Shown here one piece after another: positions 46,306 to 55,210 of a stretch of DNA of 64,000 nt. The first letter of the stretch is position 1. The number at the start of each line of letters is the position of its first letter. Both the position numbers and the translations under genes were made by a program. This DNA is from Robertmurraya korlensis. GTDB taxonomy: Bacteria > Bacillota > Bacilli > Bacillales > Cytobacillaceae. Where the stretch lies: contig NZ_JAMBNS010000003.1 of NCBI RefSeq assembly GCF_023715225.1, positions 310,001-374,000 on the forward strand, written 5' to 3'. The notes under the pieces are model-generated. The model saw only the letters and a list, made by a program, of their open reading frames with translations, was not told the DNA's origin and searched no databases.

Positions 46306-47397
46306 ATGACCAAACTCGAAGTGCGTGGCGCTCCCTCCTATTATGCTTGTTATGAGGGTTCGTTAAATGATCTTGAAAATCTACTTCTCTCCCATTCAGT
46401 TAATCACTGTTTAGTCATTCACGGCGAACAATCTTGGAAAGCAGCATCTTCCTATTTTCCAGAGATGCCACATGTAAAGCTCACCTTTGTTCCCTATCAG
46501 GGGGAGTGCTCAATAAATGAAGTGCAGAGAATCTCAACGATAGTTAGTGGTACAAACATAGACGCCATCATCGGTATCGGTGGTGGAAAAGTGCTTGATC
46601 TGACAAAGGCAGTGGCACATGAAACAAACACAGAAACCATTCTTATACCGACTCTTGCCTCTAGCTGTTCCGCTTGGACTCCGTTAAGCGTGTTTTATAC
46701 AGAAGAAGGCGAATTCACACATTATACCCTTTTTCCGAAAAGCTCACTAATCGTCTTAATAGAACCAAGAATCATTCTTAACTCACCAATTAAGTATGTT
46801 CGCGCCGGGATTGCAGACACATTAGCCAAATGGTACGAAGCCGATGTGTTAGTACGTGACTTACAAGACCTTCCGTTACCAGTAAAAATCGCCCATCAAA
46901 GCGCTAGGCTTTGCCAGATTGTTCTACTTGAACATAGCCAGGCGGCATTAAAGGCGATGGAAGCAAAAACTTCGTCACCTGCTTTTTTACAGGTAGTTGA
47001 AACGATCATTGTAGCTGGTGGGATGGTTGGCGGCTTCGGAGACCGGTATGGCAGAATTGCTGCTGCTCATTCAGTTCATAATGGATTAACCGTTGCCCAT
47101 GAAACCCATCATCTTTTACACGGTGAAAAAGTGGCCTACGGTATTCTCGTTCAGCTTATGCTCGAGGAGGATTTAGAAGAGGTCACCTCCCTTCTTGCTT
47201 TCTACAACGCTTTAGAGCTTCCAAAACTATTAAGGGATCTAGGGCTGAACCAAGACGATCTCGAAAAACTTAAAGCAATCGCCGAAAGAACGGTAGCGCC
47301 TGGTGAGTCCATTCATTACTTAGAGAAAGACTTTACTTCAGACGATATATTAACCGCTATTCTAACACTAGAAACATTTGTTCACCCCTTTGTTTAA
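46306..47397 (+). CDS. Iron-type alcohol dehydrogenase, hydroxycarboxylate dehydrogenase-like
   Basis: A 363-residue group III (GldA-like) dehydrogenase. GIGGGKVLDLTKAVA binds the nicotinamide nucleotide. The metal ligands are the Asp in RAGIADTLAKWYEAD and the His residues in AAHSVHNGLT and HLLHGEKVAYGI. It resembles E. coli HcxA (YbdH) more than true glycerol dehydrogenase. The position behind methionine importer genes would suit reduction of a methionine-derived 2-oxo acid, but a terminator separates them. The ATG at 46306 is preferred over 46297 by spacing from AGAAAGG. Confidence 0.75.
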   Translation: MTKLEVRGAPSYYACYEGSLNDLENLLLSHSVNHCLVIHGEQSWKAASSYFPEMPHVKLTFVPYQGECSINEVQRISTIVSGTNIDAIIGIGGGKVLDLTKAVAHETNTETILIPTLASSCSAWTPLSVFYTEEGEFTHYTLFPKSSLIVLIEPRIILNSPIKYVRAGIADTLAKWYEADVLVRDLQDLPLPVKIAHQSARLCQIVLLEHSQAALKAMEAKTSSPAFLQVVETIIVAGGMVGGFGDRYGRIAAAHSVHNGLTVAHETHHLLHGEKVAYGILVQLMLEEDLEEVTSLLAFYNALELPKLLRDLGLNQDDLEKLKAIAERTVAPGESIHYLEKDFTSDDILTAILTLETFVHPFV

Positions 47398-47414
47398 CAG
47401 AACAAGGGGTTTTT
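47385..47414 (+). terminator. Terminator of the dehydrogenase gene
   Basis: Stem CCCCTTTGTT/AACAAGGGG with one bulge, followed by five T; it overlaps the 3' end of the gene. Confidence 0.75.
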
Positions 47415-47561
47415 ATATCCAATTTGAGTTTTATTATTCAATGTTCACAAAATGTTACCAACTATTATTATCAATTTTTAGTACCTAGTAATATATATCA
47501 CATCATTCTCCTATACTACATGCTAGAATCTAATGGAGATTAAAAGAAATGGGTGATGATC

Positions 47562-48524
47562 ATGAATTTTCCTCAGTTAAAAATCGGACATATGCTTCCG
47601 AAAGCTCCGATCATTCAAGGTGGCATGGGTGTAGGAATTTCCCTAAGCAAGCTTGCATCTGCTGTTGCAAATGCAGGTGGAATTGGCATAATTTCGGGCA
47701 CAGGGATTTCTGTTGAAGAAATGAGAAACCATATTCGTCAAGCTAAAGCGCTTGTGAAGAAGGATGCAGGATATATTGGTGTTAATGTTTTATTTGCAAT
47801 GAATGACTTTGCAGAGAAGATGAAGGCGGCACTTGAAGAAAAGGTTGATTTTATTATTTCAGGTGCTGGGATTTCAAGAGATATGTATGCATGGGGTAAG
47901 AAAGCAGGTATTCCGGTGCTTTCAATTGTGTCCTCAGCGAAGCTAGCGAAAATGTCGGAGCGCCTTGGTGCAGCGGCAGTTGTTGTTGAAGGACATGAAG
48001 CGGGTGGCCATCTTGGGACCGAACGTCCATTATTTGAGATTCTTCCTGAAGTGGTGGAGGCCGTATCGATCCCGGTTATCGCAGCGGGAGGAATCATGAC
48101 TGGGGCAGATATTGCCAAAGCATTTAGCATGGGAGCTTCTGGAGTACAAATGGGAACTCGATTTGTAGCGAGTGAGGAATGTGATGCACCACTTTCCTTT
48201 AAGCAGAAATACGTCGAAGCGACGAAAGAAGATACGCTGCTCGTCAAAACAACAGTTGGTCTTCACGGTCGCGCGATTGCGAATCACTTTACAGAGTTAC
48301 TCACTACTTCTGAAAAGCTAAAAATTACAAAATGCAGAGATTGCTTAAAAAATTGCTCATATCGTTTCTGTACCCTTGATTCCCTTTTAAAATCAATGGC
48401 GGGCGATGTCGAAAATGGACTTGTGTTTGCAGGAGCAAGAGTTCATGAAATTAAAGAGATTCTTCCTGTAAAGAAAATCTTCGAAAATCTAACGAACGAG
48501 TATCGGTTAGCGATTAATAATTAA
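47562..48524 (+). CDS. Nitronate monooxygenase-like FMN oxidoreductase
   Basis: This TIM-barrel flavoprotein of 320 residues belongs to the NMO/FabK superfamily. It begins MNFPQLKIGH and carries PIIQGGMGVGIS, VVVEGHEAGGHLG, PVIAAGGIMTGADIAKAFSMGASGVQMGTRF. Near residue 260 a cysteine cluster C-x2-C-x3-C-x4-C (CRDCLKNCSYRFC) is inserted, which could bind a metal. Substrates of this family range from nitronates to enoyl-ACP. The start at 47562 follows GGGTGATG; two in-frame starts lie within three codons upstream. Confidence 0.82.
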   Translation: MNFPQLKIGHMLPKAPIIQGGMGVGISLSKLASAVANAGGIGIISGTGISVEEMRNHIRQAKALVKKDAGYIGVNVLFAMNDFAEKMKAALEEKVDFIISGAGISRDMYAWGKKAGIPVLSIVSSAKLAKMSERLGAAAVVVEGHEAGGHLGTERPLFEILPEVVEAVSIPVIAAGGIMTGADIAKAFSMGASGVQMGTRFVASEECDAPLSFKQKYVEATKEDTLLVKTTVGLHGRAIANHFTELLTTSEKLKITKCRDCLKNCSYRFCTLDSLLKSMAGDVENGLVFAGARVHEIKEILPVKKIFENLTNEYRLAINN

Positions 48525-48570
48525 AAAACTCAGAGGGTTAGCTCAAGTGGCTAACCCTCTGAGTTTTTTT
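48523..48570. terminator. Strong bidirectional terminator
   Basis: A long stem (ACTCAGAGGGTTAGC with GCTAACCCTCTGAGT) is flanked by A and T runs, directly after the flavoprotein stop. Confidence 0.92.
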
Positions 48571-48643
48571 CTGTACTTTCTCCGTTCAGTGGATCGGGGT
48601 TTTGGTGGATGGCTTTTGTTAACTTGCTTTTGATCGGGTAGGG

Positions 48644-49266
48644 TTTGGTTACCGTTGGCATGTGATGTCTGCCTTCATGTGAATCAAATGGCCCTTTGGT
48701 TACCGCTAACTTGGAATTTCTGCCTTCATGGGAATCAAACGACCTCTTTGGTTACCGCTAGCTTGTGATTTCTGCCTTCACGGGAATCAAACGACCTCTT
48801 TGGTTACCGCTAGCTTGTGATTTCTGCCTTCATGGGAATCAAACGACCTCTTTGGTTACGGCTAGCTTGTAATTTCTGCCTTCACGGGAATCAAACGACC
48901 TCTTTGGTTACCGCTAACTTGTGATTTCTGCCTTCACGGGAATCAAACGACCTCTTTGGTTACCGTTAGCTTGTGTTTTCTGCCTTCATGGGAATCAAAT
49001 GGCCCCTTTGGTTACCGCTAGCTTGTAATTTCTGCCTTCATGGGAATCAAATGGCCCTTTGGTTACCGCTAACTTGTAATTTCTGCCTTCATGGGAATCA
49101 AACGACCTCTTTGGTTACGGCTAGCTTGTAATTTCTGCCTTCATGGGAATCAAACGGCCTCTTTGGTTACCGTTAGCTTGTGATTTCTGCCTTCATGGGA
49201 ATCAAATGGCCCCTTTGGTTACCGCTAGCTTGTGATTTCTGCCTTCACGGGAATCAAATGGCCTCT
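48644..49266. repeat. Tandem array, 52-bp unit, 12 copies
   Basis: The marker GGTTAC recurs at 48647, 48698, 48750, 48802, 48854, 48906, 48958, 49010, 49061, 49113, 49165 and 49217. Ten intervals are 52 bases... the two exceptions, 48647-48698 and 49010-49061, are 51 because one C is missing from the GGCCCC run; the other nine are 52. Units start GGTTACCGCTAGCTTGTGAT and differ by a few substitutions (TAG/TAA, CATGGG/CACGGG, CGACCTC/TGGCCCC). TGATTTC and GGAATCA within a unit can pair weakly. The array lies between the convergent flavoprotein gene and copA. Confidence 0.95.
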
Positions 49267-49368
49267 CCTCTTCCATATTCCATCCACCACACGTCAAAAC
49301 ACTCATTTTATGACACGAGCAACCTCTTATTCTATGCCCAACGAGTCATACCCCCCACCGCTCCCATA

Positions 49369-49400
49369 CAAAAAAATGCCCCGACCCAAGTCGAGGCATT
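49369..49400 (-). terminator. Terminator of copA
   Basis: Stem AATGCCTCGAC/GTCGGGGCATT followed by a run of T on the minus strand. Confidence 0.88.
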
Positions 49401-49413
49401 GAATAATCTATTA

Positions 49414-51831
49414 TTAAAGCTTCACTCGCTGTAACCGTAATGCGTTTAACACTACTGATACTGAGCTGAAGGCCATGGCTGCTCCCGCTAGCCACGGAGC
49501 TAAAAAGCCAAGTGCGGCAATCGGAATGCCTAGTGTGTTGTAGGCGAATGCCCAGAATAGATTTTGCTTAATGTTTGTAATCGTTTTTTTACTCATAAAG
49601 ATAGCGTCTGCAATGCTGTTTAAGTCCCCTCGGATGAGCGTTATGTCCGCTGCTTCCATCGCCACATCGGTACCTGTTCCAATCGCCATCCCGATATCAG
49701 CGATTGCCAGAGCTGGAGCATCGTTGATTCCATCGCCAACCATCGCCACTTTCTTTCCAGCTGCCTGCAGCTTTTTCACTTCCTCAGCTTTTCCTTCTGG
49801 AAGCACTTCGGCAATGACCCGATCGACACCAGCTTCTTTTGCAATTGCTTGCGCCGTTTGCTCATTGTCACCAGTTATCATGATGACTTCAAGTCCCATA
49901 GCCTTCAAGCGCGCAATAGCTGACCGTGACGTTTCTTTTATCGTATCAGCAACTGCAACAATACCGGCAAAAGCACCATCAACCGCTACTAGCATCGCTG
50001 TTTTCCCTTCTTTTTCAAAAGAAACCATGCTTTCGAGAACGGATTCTGCCACATCAATTTTGTATTTCTTCATCAAACGACGAGTACCGACTAACACATC
50101 TTTTTCAGCAACCATAGCCTTAATTCCGAAACCAGGTATGGCTTCAAACTGAGACACATCGACAAGTGCACTTCCTTTTTCCTTAATTCCTTCCACAATG
50201 GCTTGCGCAAGTGGGTGCTCAGATTGCTTCTCAGCAGAACCAACCAATGATAAGAATTCGTCTTCATTCATGGAAGTTACTACATCCGTTAATACCGGCT
50301 TTCCATTGGTAATCGTTCCCGTTTTATCAAGAATGACTGTTTGAATGCGGTGTGTCATTTCTAAGTGCTCTCCACCTTTAAAAAGAATACCGTATTCTGC
50401 CGCACGGCCAGAACCTGCCATGATTGAAGTGGGTGTAGCGAGACCAAGTGCACAAGGACAAGCAATCACTAAAACGGCAATTAATTTTTCTAATGCTTCT
50501 CGGAAGTCTCCAGGTGCGACCCAGAAAAACCACACAAGGAAGGTTACAACGGCAATTCCAACTACGATTGGGACAAAAATCCCTGAAATAGAATCCGCCA
50601 AGCGCTGAATCGGTGCCTTGGATCCTTGCGCTTCCTCTACCACCTTTATGATTTGTGCAAGAGCTGTGTCTTTGCCGACTTTCGTTGCTTGCACCTTTAA
50701 AAATCCATTTTTATTTAGAGTTGCTCCAATGACCACATCACCAACAGTTTTATCAACTGGAACACTCTCACCTGTCAGCATGGACTCATCAAGTGCTGAC
50801 TGCCCTTCTAAAATGACGCCATCCACAGGAATTTTTTCTCCAGGCTTAACCAGCAACACATCTCCAGCAATGACCTGCTCTAACGGAATTTCTACTTCCA
50901 CTCCATCACGAACAACAAGGGCTGTTTTCGCTTGAAGCCCCATAAGCTTTTTAATCGCTTCAGAAGATCGACCTTTTGCTTTCACTTCAAACAATTTTCC
51001 TAATATGATTAATGTGATTAAAACTGCGCTTGTTTCAAAATACAATCCAACTCCATGTGCGTTGTGTCCAATAGTTCCAATGGCAATATACACACTGTAG
51101 AAATAAGCAGCAGAGGTGCCGAGCGCGACGAGCACATCCATGTTCGCACTTTTGTTTCGCAATGCTTTATAGGCGCCTACATAAAACTGCTTACCAATGA
51201 AAAATTGGACTGGTGTGGCTAACGCCATTTGTACCCATGGATTCATGAACGCTTCGGGAACATATAAAAAGGAGGTAAATGCAAAGTGCCCTGCCATTGC
51301 CCACAAAAGCGGAAGAGATAAGATCAAAGAGAAAATTAACTTTCCTTGTTGCTTCTCGATTTCCTTTAAACGGTGATCGACTGTTTCCTTTTCATTTTCG
51401 TCAGATTTTACAGTTGCCCCGTATCCAAGCTTTTCTATTTTTTGAACCATATCAGTAACAGATACCGCTGCTGGATTGTATTCAACTGATGCTTTTTCAA
51501 GAGCGAGGTTCACGTTAGCACCGACGATACCATCAAGTTTGTTTAACCCCTTCTCAATACGTGTGGCACAAGCTGCACAGGTCATGCCTGTCACATTTAG
51601 CTCTGCTTTTTCAGTGATTACGTCATATCCAAGAGCACGAATTTTCTCTTGAATTTTAGCTGGCCCGATTACAGCGGCATCAAACTTTACTGTCGCTTTT
51701 TCTAAAGCTAAATTTACATTTGCATCCGTGACTCCATCCATTTTTTTCAGACCTTTTTCAATGCGAGTAGAACATGCAGCACAAGTCATACCGGTAATTT
51801 GAAATTGGCTTTCTAGTACTTTTTCACTCAT
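49414..51831 (-). CDS. copA: CopA copper-exporting P1B-type ATPase
   Basis: This 805-residue membrane ATPase exports Cu(I). Two N-terminal heavy-metal domains each carry GMTCAACxTRIEKG (about residues 14 and 83). The transmembrane metal site is [11 protein letters not shown], the phosphorylated Asp is in DKTGTITNG, and the hinge is [14 protein letters not shown]. The C-terminal helices hold the Tyr-Asn (AYNTLGIP) and Met-Ser pairs (MAFSSVSVV) of Cu(I) pumps. It follows csoR and copZ on the same strand, with its own CsoR site and ribosome site AAGGAG. Confidence 0.96.
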   Translation of the reverse strand: MSEKVLESQFQITGMTCAACSTRIEKGLKKMDGVTDANVNLALEKATVKFDAAVIGPAKIQEKIRALGYDVITEKAELNVTGMTCAACATRIEKGLNKLDGIVGANVNLALEKASVEYNPAAVSVTDMVQKIEKLGYGATVKSDENEKETVDHRLKEIEKQQGKLIFSLILSLPLLWAMAGHFAFTSFLYVPEAFMNPWVQMALATPVQFFIGKQFYVGAYKALRNKSANMDVLVALGTSAAYFYSVYIAIGTIGHNAHGVGLYFETSAVLITLIILGKLFEVKAKGRSSEAIKKLMGLQAKTALVVRDGVEVEIPLEQVIAGDVLLVKPGEKIPVDGVILEGQSALDESMLTGESVPVDKTVGDVVIGATLNKNGFLKVQATKVGKDTALAQIIKVVEEAQGSKAPIQRLADSISGIFVPIVVGIAVVTFLVWFFWVAPGDFREALEKLIAVLVIACPCALGLATPTSIMAGSGRAAEYGILFKGGEHLEMTHRIQTVILDKTGTITNGKPVLTDVVTSMNEDEFLSLVGSAEKQSEHPLAQAIVEGIKEKGSALVDVSQFEAIPGFGIKAMVAEKDVLVGTRRLMKKYKIDVAESVLESMVSFEKEGKTAMLVAVDGAFAGIVAVADTIKETSRSAIARLKAMGLEVIMITGDNEQTAQAIAKEAGVDRVIAEVLPEGKAEEVKKLQAAGKKVAMVGDGINDAPALAIADIGMAIGTGTDVAMEAADITLIRGDLNSIADAIFMSKKTITNIKQNLFWAFAYNTLGIPIAALGFLAPWLAGAAMAFSSVSVVLNALRLQRVKL

Positions 51832-51845
51832 ATGAAAAACTCCTT

Positions 51846-51862
51846 ATACCTATATAGGGTAT
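51846..51862. promoter_or_regulatory. CsoR operator upstream of copA
   Basis: ATACCTATATAGGGTAT is a pseudo-palindrome of the CsoR type, about 15 bases upstream of the copA start. Confidence 0.75.
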
Positions 51863-51873
51863 ATTTTTTTGAA

Positions 51874-51900
51874 AAGAGAACGTGCTATTTCTAGCACGAT
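51874..51900 (-). terminator. Weak terminator or processing hairpin between copZ and copA
   Basis: Stem CGTGCTA/TAGCACG with loop GAAA, followed by TTCTCTTTT on the minus strand. It could lower copA relative to copZ. Confidence 0.6.
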
Positions 51901-51909
51901 TCTTCTTTC

Positions 51910-52116
51910 TTACTTTACATCATAACCTTGATCATCAATCGTTTCTTTAATTGTATCTAATGATACTTTGTCAGCATCAAATTCTACAGCAACAGATTTG
52001 TTTTCTAGGTCAACCTTTACAGCTGACACTCCTGCTAATTCACCAACGCTTCCTTCTACCGCTTTTACGCAGTGACCACAAGACATTCCTTCTACTTGTA
52101 AAGTAACTTTTTCCAT
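51910..52116 (-). CDS. copZ: CopZ copper chaperone
   Basis: This 68-residue ferredoxin-like metallochaperone has the Cu(I) site GMSCGHCVKAVEG (Cys13 and Cys16; xSCGHC form). It hands copper to the N-terminal domains of CopA. It lies 13 bases downstream of csoR, with a GGAG ribosome site. Confidence 0.96.
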   Translation of the reverse strand: MEKVTLQVEGMSCGHCVKAVEGSVGELAGVSAVKVDLENKSVAVEFDADKVSLDTIKETIDDQGYDVK

Positions 52117-52129
52117 GATTTACAACTCC

Positions 52130-52462
52130 TTATTTCTTCATTAATTTTTGAATCGTGACGAGTACCTCATCTAATACTTCTATATCGCCCTCTTGCAGAC
52201 GATCAACCACACAGCCTTTTAAATGGCCTTCTAGCAATATTTTCGCGACACTGTTTAAAGCTGATTGTGTGGCGGAAATTTGTGTTATGACATCGTCGCA
52301 GTATGTGTCTTTTTCAATTAGTCCCTTGATTCCACGAATTTGGCCTTCAATGCGGTTTAATCGTGTGACAAGATTGCTTTTCACTTTATCTGAATGGTGG
52401 CTTTTCCGATCACTGCTATGGCAGCTTTCCTCTTCATGTAGCAAAGAATCATCTTGATCCAT
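52130..52462 (-). CDS. csoR: CsoR copper-sensing repressor
   Basis: This 110-residue all-helical repressor has the Cu(I) ligands in the Cys-His-Cys pattern: Cys in DTYCDDV, His and Cys in EGHLKGCVVD. The His/Ser-rich N-terminal extension (residues 1-25) is variable in the family. It is the first gene of csoR-copZ-copA and is autoregulated through the operator at 52495. Confidence 0.94.
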   Translation of the reverse strand: MDQDDSLLHEEESCHSSDRKSHHSDKVKSNLVTRLNRIEGQIRGIKGLIEKDTYCDDVITQISATQSALNSVAKILLEGHLKGCVVDRLQEGDIEVLDEVLVTIQKLMKK

Positions 52463-52486
52463 ATGACTCCCTCCTTTTATGATTTT

Positions 52487-52516
52487 ATAATAGCATACCC
52501 CTGTATAGTATGTAAA
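52487..52516 (-). promoter_or_regulatory. csoR promoter with CsoR operator in the spacer
   Basis: Minus strand TTTACA (52511-52516), 18 bases, TATTAT (52487-52492). The operator ATACCCCTGTATAGTAT (plus strand 52495-52511) fills the spacer, so apo-CsoR would block RNA polymerase and Cu(I) would relieve it. Confidence 0.82.
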
Positions 52517-52565
52517 CTGAAAATAAAAGAAATATATGGATAATTTTTGAACATATCTTCTATAT

Positions 52566-52591
52566 GAAAAAGGCTCCCCAAAAGGAAGCCC
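52566..52591 (-). terminator. Terminator of cadA
   Basis: Stem GGCTTCC/GGGGAGCC with a T/A loop followed by five T on the minus strand. Confidence 0.8.
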
Positions 52592-54729
52592 TATGATTCA
52601 TCTTTCACCTGAAGCAATCGTAGGCTGTTCAACGTTACAATAAGCGTAGCTCCCATATCAGCAAAGATGGCAATCCATAATGTGAGCCAACCAGGGACAA
52701 CCAATAATAGCGCCAACAGCTTTATACCAAGTGAAAAAGTGATATTCTGTTTAATAATATTTAATGCTTTTCTACTCAACTTTACCGTGAACGGAAGCTT
52801 TCTCAAATCATCAGCCATAAGCGCAATATCCGCTGTTTCAAGGGCTGTATCCGTTCCTGCTCCTCCCATCGCAATGCCAACGGAAGAAGCTGCTAAGGCA
52901 GGTGCATCATTTACCCCATCACCAACCATAGCTACTCGTTGATAAGTGGCACGTAATTCTTTAATAAATGAGAGTTTTTCTTGAGGGAGAAGATTCGCTT
53001 TTACCTCGTTTACTCCTGCCTTTTGTCCAATTGCCTTAGCCGTACCTTCATTGTCTCCTGTAAGCATAATGGTCTTTTGCAGTCCGAGCGAGTGAAGCTG
53101 TTGTACCACGTCTTTTGTTTCTCCTCGTATTTCATCGGCCACTGCCACTATGGCTAGGAAATGTTCAGAAGAACAAACTGCCATCACCGTTTTTCCTTGT
53201 TTCTCAAGCACAGTGATTTTTTCACGATAGACAGCTGGTAAGCCCCCTTTAAGTTGTTTGTGAATAAAAATTGGACTCCCAACATAATACTCCGTCCCGG
53301 CAACTTTCCCAAGGACCCCTTTTCCCGTTACAGAAGTAAATTCCTCAAGTTCTAAATGGTCGTAATTCAATTCCCATTGATCTGCCTTTTTTAAAATAGC
53401 AGATGCAAGTGGATGCTGAGAGACCTTCTCTAGAGCTGATATAAGGGCAAATGTCTCGTTGGCAGGAATGTTCGGGGCGGTTTCATAGTCGGTGACTACT
53501 GGAATCCCCTTAGTTAACGTGCCGGTTTTATCAAATGCAATCGCCTTAATGGCTCCCATTTCCTCTAAATGAATGCCACCTTTGATTAAAACGCCTCTTT
53601 TCGCTGCATTTCCAATGGCTGTTACGATCGCAACAGGTGTGGATATAACGAGAGCACATGGACATCCCACCACTAACACGGCCAAGCCTTGGTATACCCA
53701 CTCATTCCATTCTGCCCCCAACAATAACGGCGGGACAACCGCTACTCCAAGAGCGAATAACATAATAATAGGTGTGTAATACTTTGCAAAGCGGTCAACA
53801 AATGCCTGTGATGGTGCTTTTTCCGCTTGCGCTTCTTCAACCAAATGGATGATTTTCGCAATTGTCGTATCTTCCACATGCTTTGTCACCTTTACCTCTA
53901 GGAAGCCCTCTTCATTCAGGGTACCGGCGTAAACTTCATCGTTCACTCCCTTTGCAACAGGTACGGACTCCCCAGTAATGGCTGCCTGATTGATGGATGA
54001 TATACCTTTTACGATAATGCCATCCATAGCTAATTTTTGACCAGGCTTTACAAGTAAAACATCATTAATTTGGATGTCTTCAACGTCAATCACCATCTCT
54101 TGAAGTCCACGCCGTATCATGGCTTCTTTTGGAGCAATATCCATTAGTGAGCGAATCGATTGTCGAGCTTTATTCATCGAATACGATTCAAGTACTTCAC
54201 TAATCGCAAACAAGATCACAACAGTTGCCCCTTCACCCCATTCACCGATTACCGCAGCTCCAATAACGGCAATGGTCATGAGTGTTTTCATATCAAACTC
54301 GAGGCGGAGTAGATTTTTGAATCCTGTCTGGAACAGGCGGTAACCTCCTAGGATCATGGAGAACGCATAAGCTCCTATTGATGCTAAAGATTCTTCCCCA
54401 CTTACCTCACCAATGGCCCATCCTAAAAGTAGAAGCACAAAGGAAGCCAGCACCGTTGCATACTTTTGAAAAAACGGTTCCTTCACTTCTTGAATACGAG
54501 CTTTTTCGGGTTGAACCTTAATACCATCAAATGCACCGGCTTTTTCAAGTTCAACTAACGTTGCCTCCCCAAACACGGTCAGTTTGGCAGCTCCAAAGTT
54601 TATATTTGCATCAAATACACCATCCAGGTTCTTTACGTTCGTTTCGAACTTTTTGGCACAGCTTGCGCACGTTAGGCCTTGAACGCGATACACTTGCTTA
54701 CTATTGGTCATTGCAGTTGAATGATCCAC
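52591..54729 (-). CDS. cadA: CadA-type Cd/Zn/Pb-exporting P1B ATPase
   Basis: This 712-residue heavy-metal pump has one N-terminal domain ([12 protein letters not shown]), the membrane metal motif [11 protein letters not shown], phosphorylation loop DKTGTLTKG and [14 protein letters not shown]. The CPC motif with a Lys in the last helix cluster ([10 protein letters not shown]) fits divalent-metal pumps. The start is a GTG at 54729, set by an AAAGGAGGTGG site nine bases upstream. That site lies inside the end of cadC, so the two genes overlap by 29 bases. An ATG at 54711 is the next option. Confidence 0.93.
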   Translation of the reverse strand: MDHSTAMTNSKQVYRVQGLTCASCAKKFETNVKNLDGVFDANINFGAAKLTVFGEATLVELEKAGAFDGIKVQPEKARIQEVKEPFFQKYATVLASFVLLLLGWAIGEVSGEESLASIGAYAFSMILGGYRLFQTGFKNLLRLEFDMKTLMTIAVIGAAVIGEWGEGATVVILFAISEVLESYSMNKARQSIRSLMDIAPKEAMIRRGLQEMVIDVEDIQINDVLLVKPGQKLAMDGIIVKGISSINQAAITGESVPVAKGVNDEVYAGTLNEEGFLEVKVTKHVEDTTIAKIIHLVEEAQAEKAPSQAFVDRFAKYYTPIIMLFALGVAVVPPLLLGAEWNEWVYQGLAVLVVGCPCALVISTPVAIVTAIGNAAKRGVLIKGGIHLEEMGAIKAIAFDKTGTLTKGIPVVTDYETAPNIPANETFALISALEKVSQHPLASAILKKADQWELNYDHLELEEFTSVTGKGVLGKVAGTEYYVGSPIFIHKQLKGGLPAVYREKITVLEKQGKTVMAVCSSEHFLAIVAVADEIRGETKDVVQQLHSLGLQKTIMLTGDNEGTAKAIGQKAGVNEVKANLLPQEKLSFIKELRATYQRVAMVGDGVNDAPALAASSVGIAMGGAGTDTALETADIALMADDLRKLPFTVKLSRKALNIIKQNITFSLGIKLLALLLVVPGWLTLWIAIFADMGATLIVTLNSLRLLQVKDES

Positions 54730-55090
54730 GTAATGCCACCTCCTTTTGATGTGTAAAGGCGATGTTAACGAGTTGTTTGACATGCTCATCGTCTAAGGAA
54801 TAGTAGACCAGTTTCCCTTCTTTTCGATAGGTGGCAAGACCAAGGTTTCGAAGGAGACGAAGATGGTGCGAAGCAGTAGCAACCGTGCAGCCAACAATAT
54901 TAGCCACATCGCATACACAAAGCTCCATCTCTACACTTAACGAATAAGCTATTTTTACACGTGTATCATCGGCTAATGCCTTAAAAAGCTTGGAGACCTC
55001 TATCGTGTTTTGCATACTAAGCTCATTTTTAACTTTCGTAACCTTCTCCTCATCAATACAAGTGACCTCACACACATCCTCTTTCGCCAT
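54701..55090 (-). CDS. cadC: CadC-type ArsR/SmtB metal-sensing repressor
   Basis: This winged-helix repressor has 129 residues. It carries the CadC alpha-3N metal site: the N-terminal pair in EDVCEVTC and the ELCVCDVA pair in helix alpha-4 region, as in staphylococcal CadC, which senses Cd(II), Pb(II) and Zn(II). The recognition helix is [16 protein letters not shown]. The start at 55090 follows GGGGAAG; an ATG at 55108 is possible. It is translationally coupled to cadA. Confidence 0.93.
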   Translation of the reverse strand: MAKEDVCEVTCIDEEKVTKVKNELSMQNTIEVSKLFKALADDTRVKIAYSLSVEMELCVCDVANIVGCTVATASHHLRLLRNLGLATYRKEGKLVYYSLDDEHVKQLVNIAFTHQKEVALRGSFNCNDQ

Positions 55091-55105
55091 TGCACTTCCC
55101 CATTT

Positions 55106-55132
55106 CATTCAAACATTCTTTTGAATATTATA
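55106..55132 (-). promoter_or_regulatory. CadC operator overlapping the cadC -10 element
   Basis: The minus strand reads TATAAT (55127-55132), followed directly by ATTCAAAAGAATGTTTGAATG (inverted repeat ATTCAAA…TTTGAAT). It closely resembles the staphylococcal cad operator and would let CadC block transcription at the start site. Confidence 0.82.
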
Positions 55133-55174
55133 GCATATGAGATGAAATGGTAGTTGTGACAAAGATAGAAATAA

Positions 55175-55204
55175 TAAAAAAAGAGGACAGTTTCTTTGTC
55201 CTCC
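55175..55204 (-). terminator. Terminator of the first MFS gene
   Basis: Stem GAGGACA/TGTCCTC followed by seven T on the minus strand. Confidence 0.88.
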
Positions 55205-55210
55205 TACCTT

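Noticed and set aside
48644-49266. Possible CRISPR array or repeat-protein gene
   Set aside because: No spacers, and the 52/51-base period does not keep a reading frame; stop codons and frame shifts occur in every frame.
49180-49434. 84-residue plus-strand ORF at the end of the second tandem array
   Set aside because: It starts within repeat units and ends in the copA terminator region; there is no ribosome site.
49571-50152. 193-residue plus-strand ORF opposite copA
   Set aside because: It lies fully antisense to conserved CopA coding sequence, has low-complexity Ser/Ala/Ile composition typical of a shadow frame, and no ribosome site.
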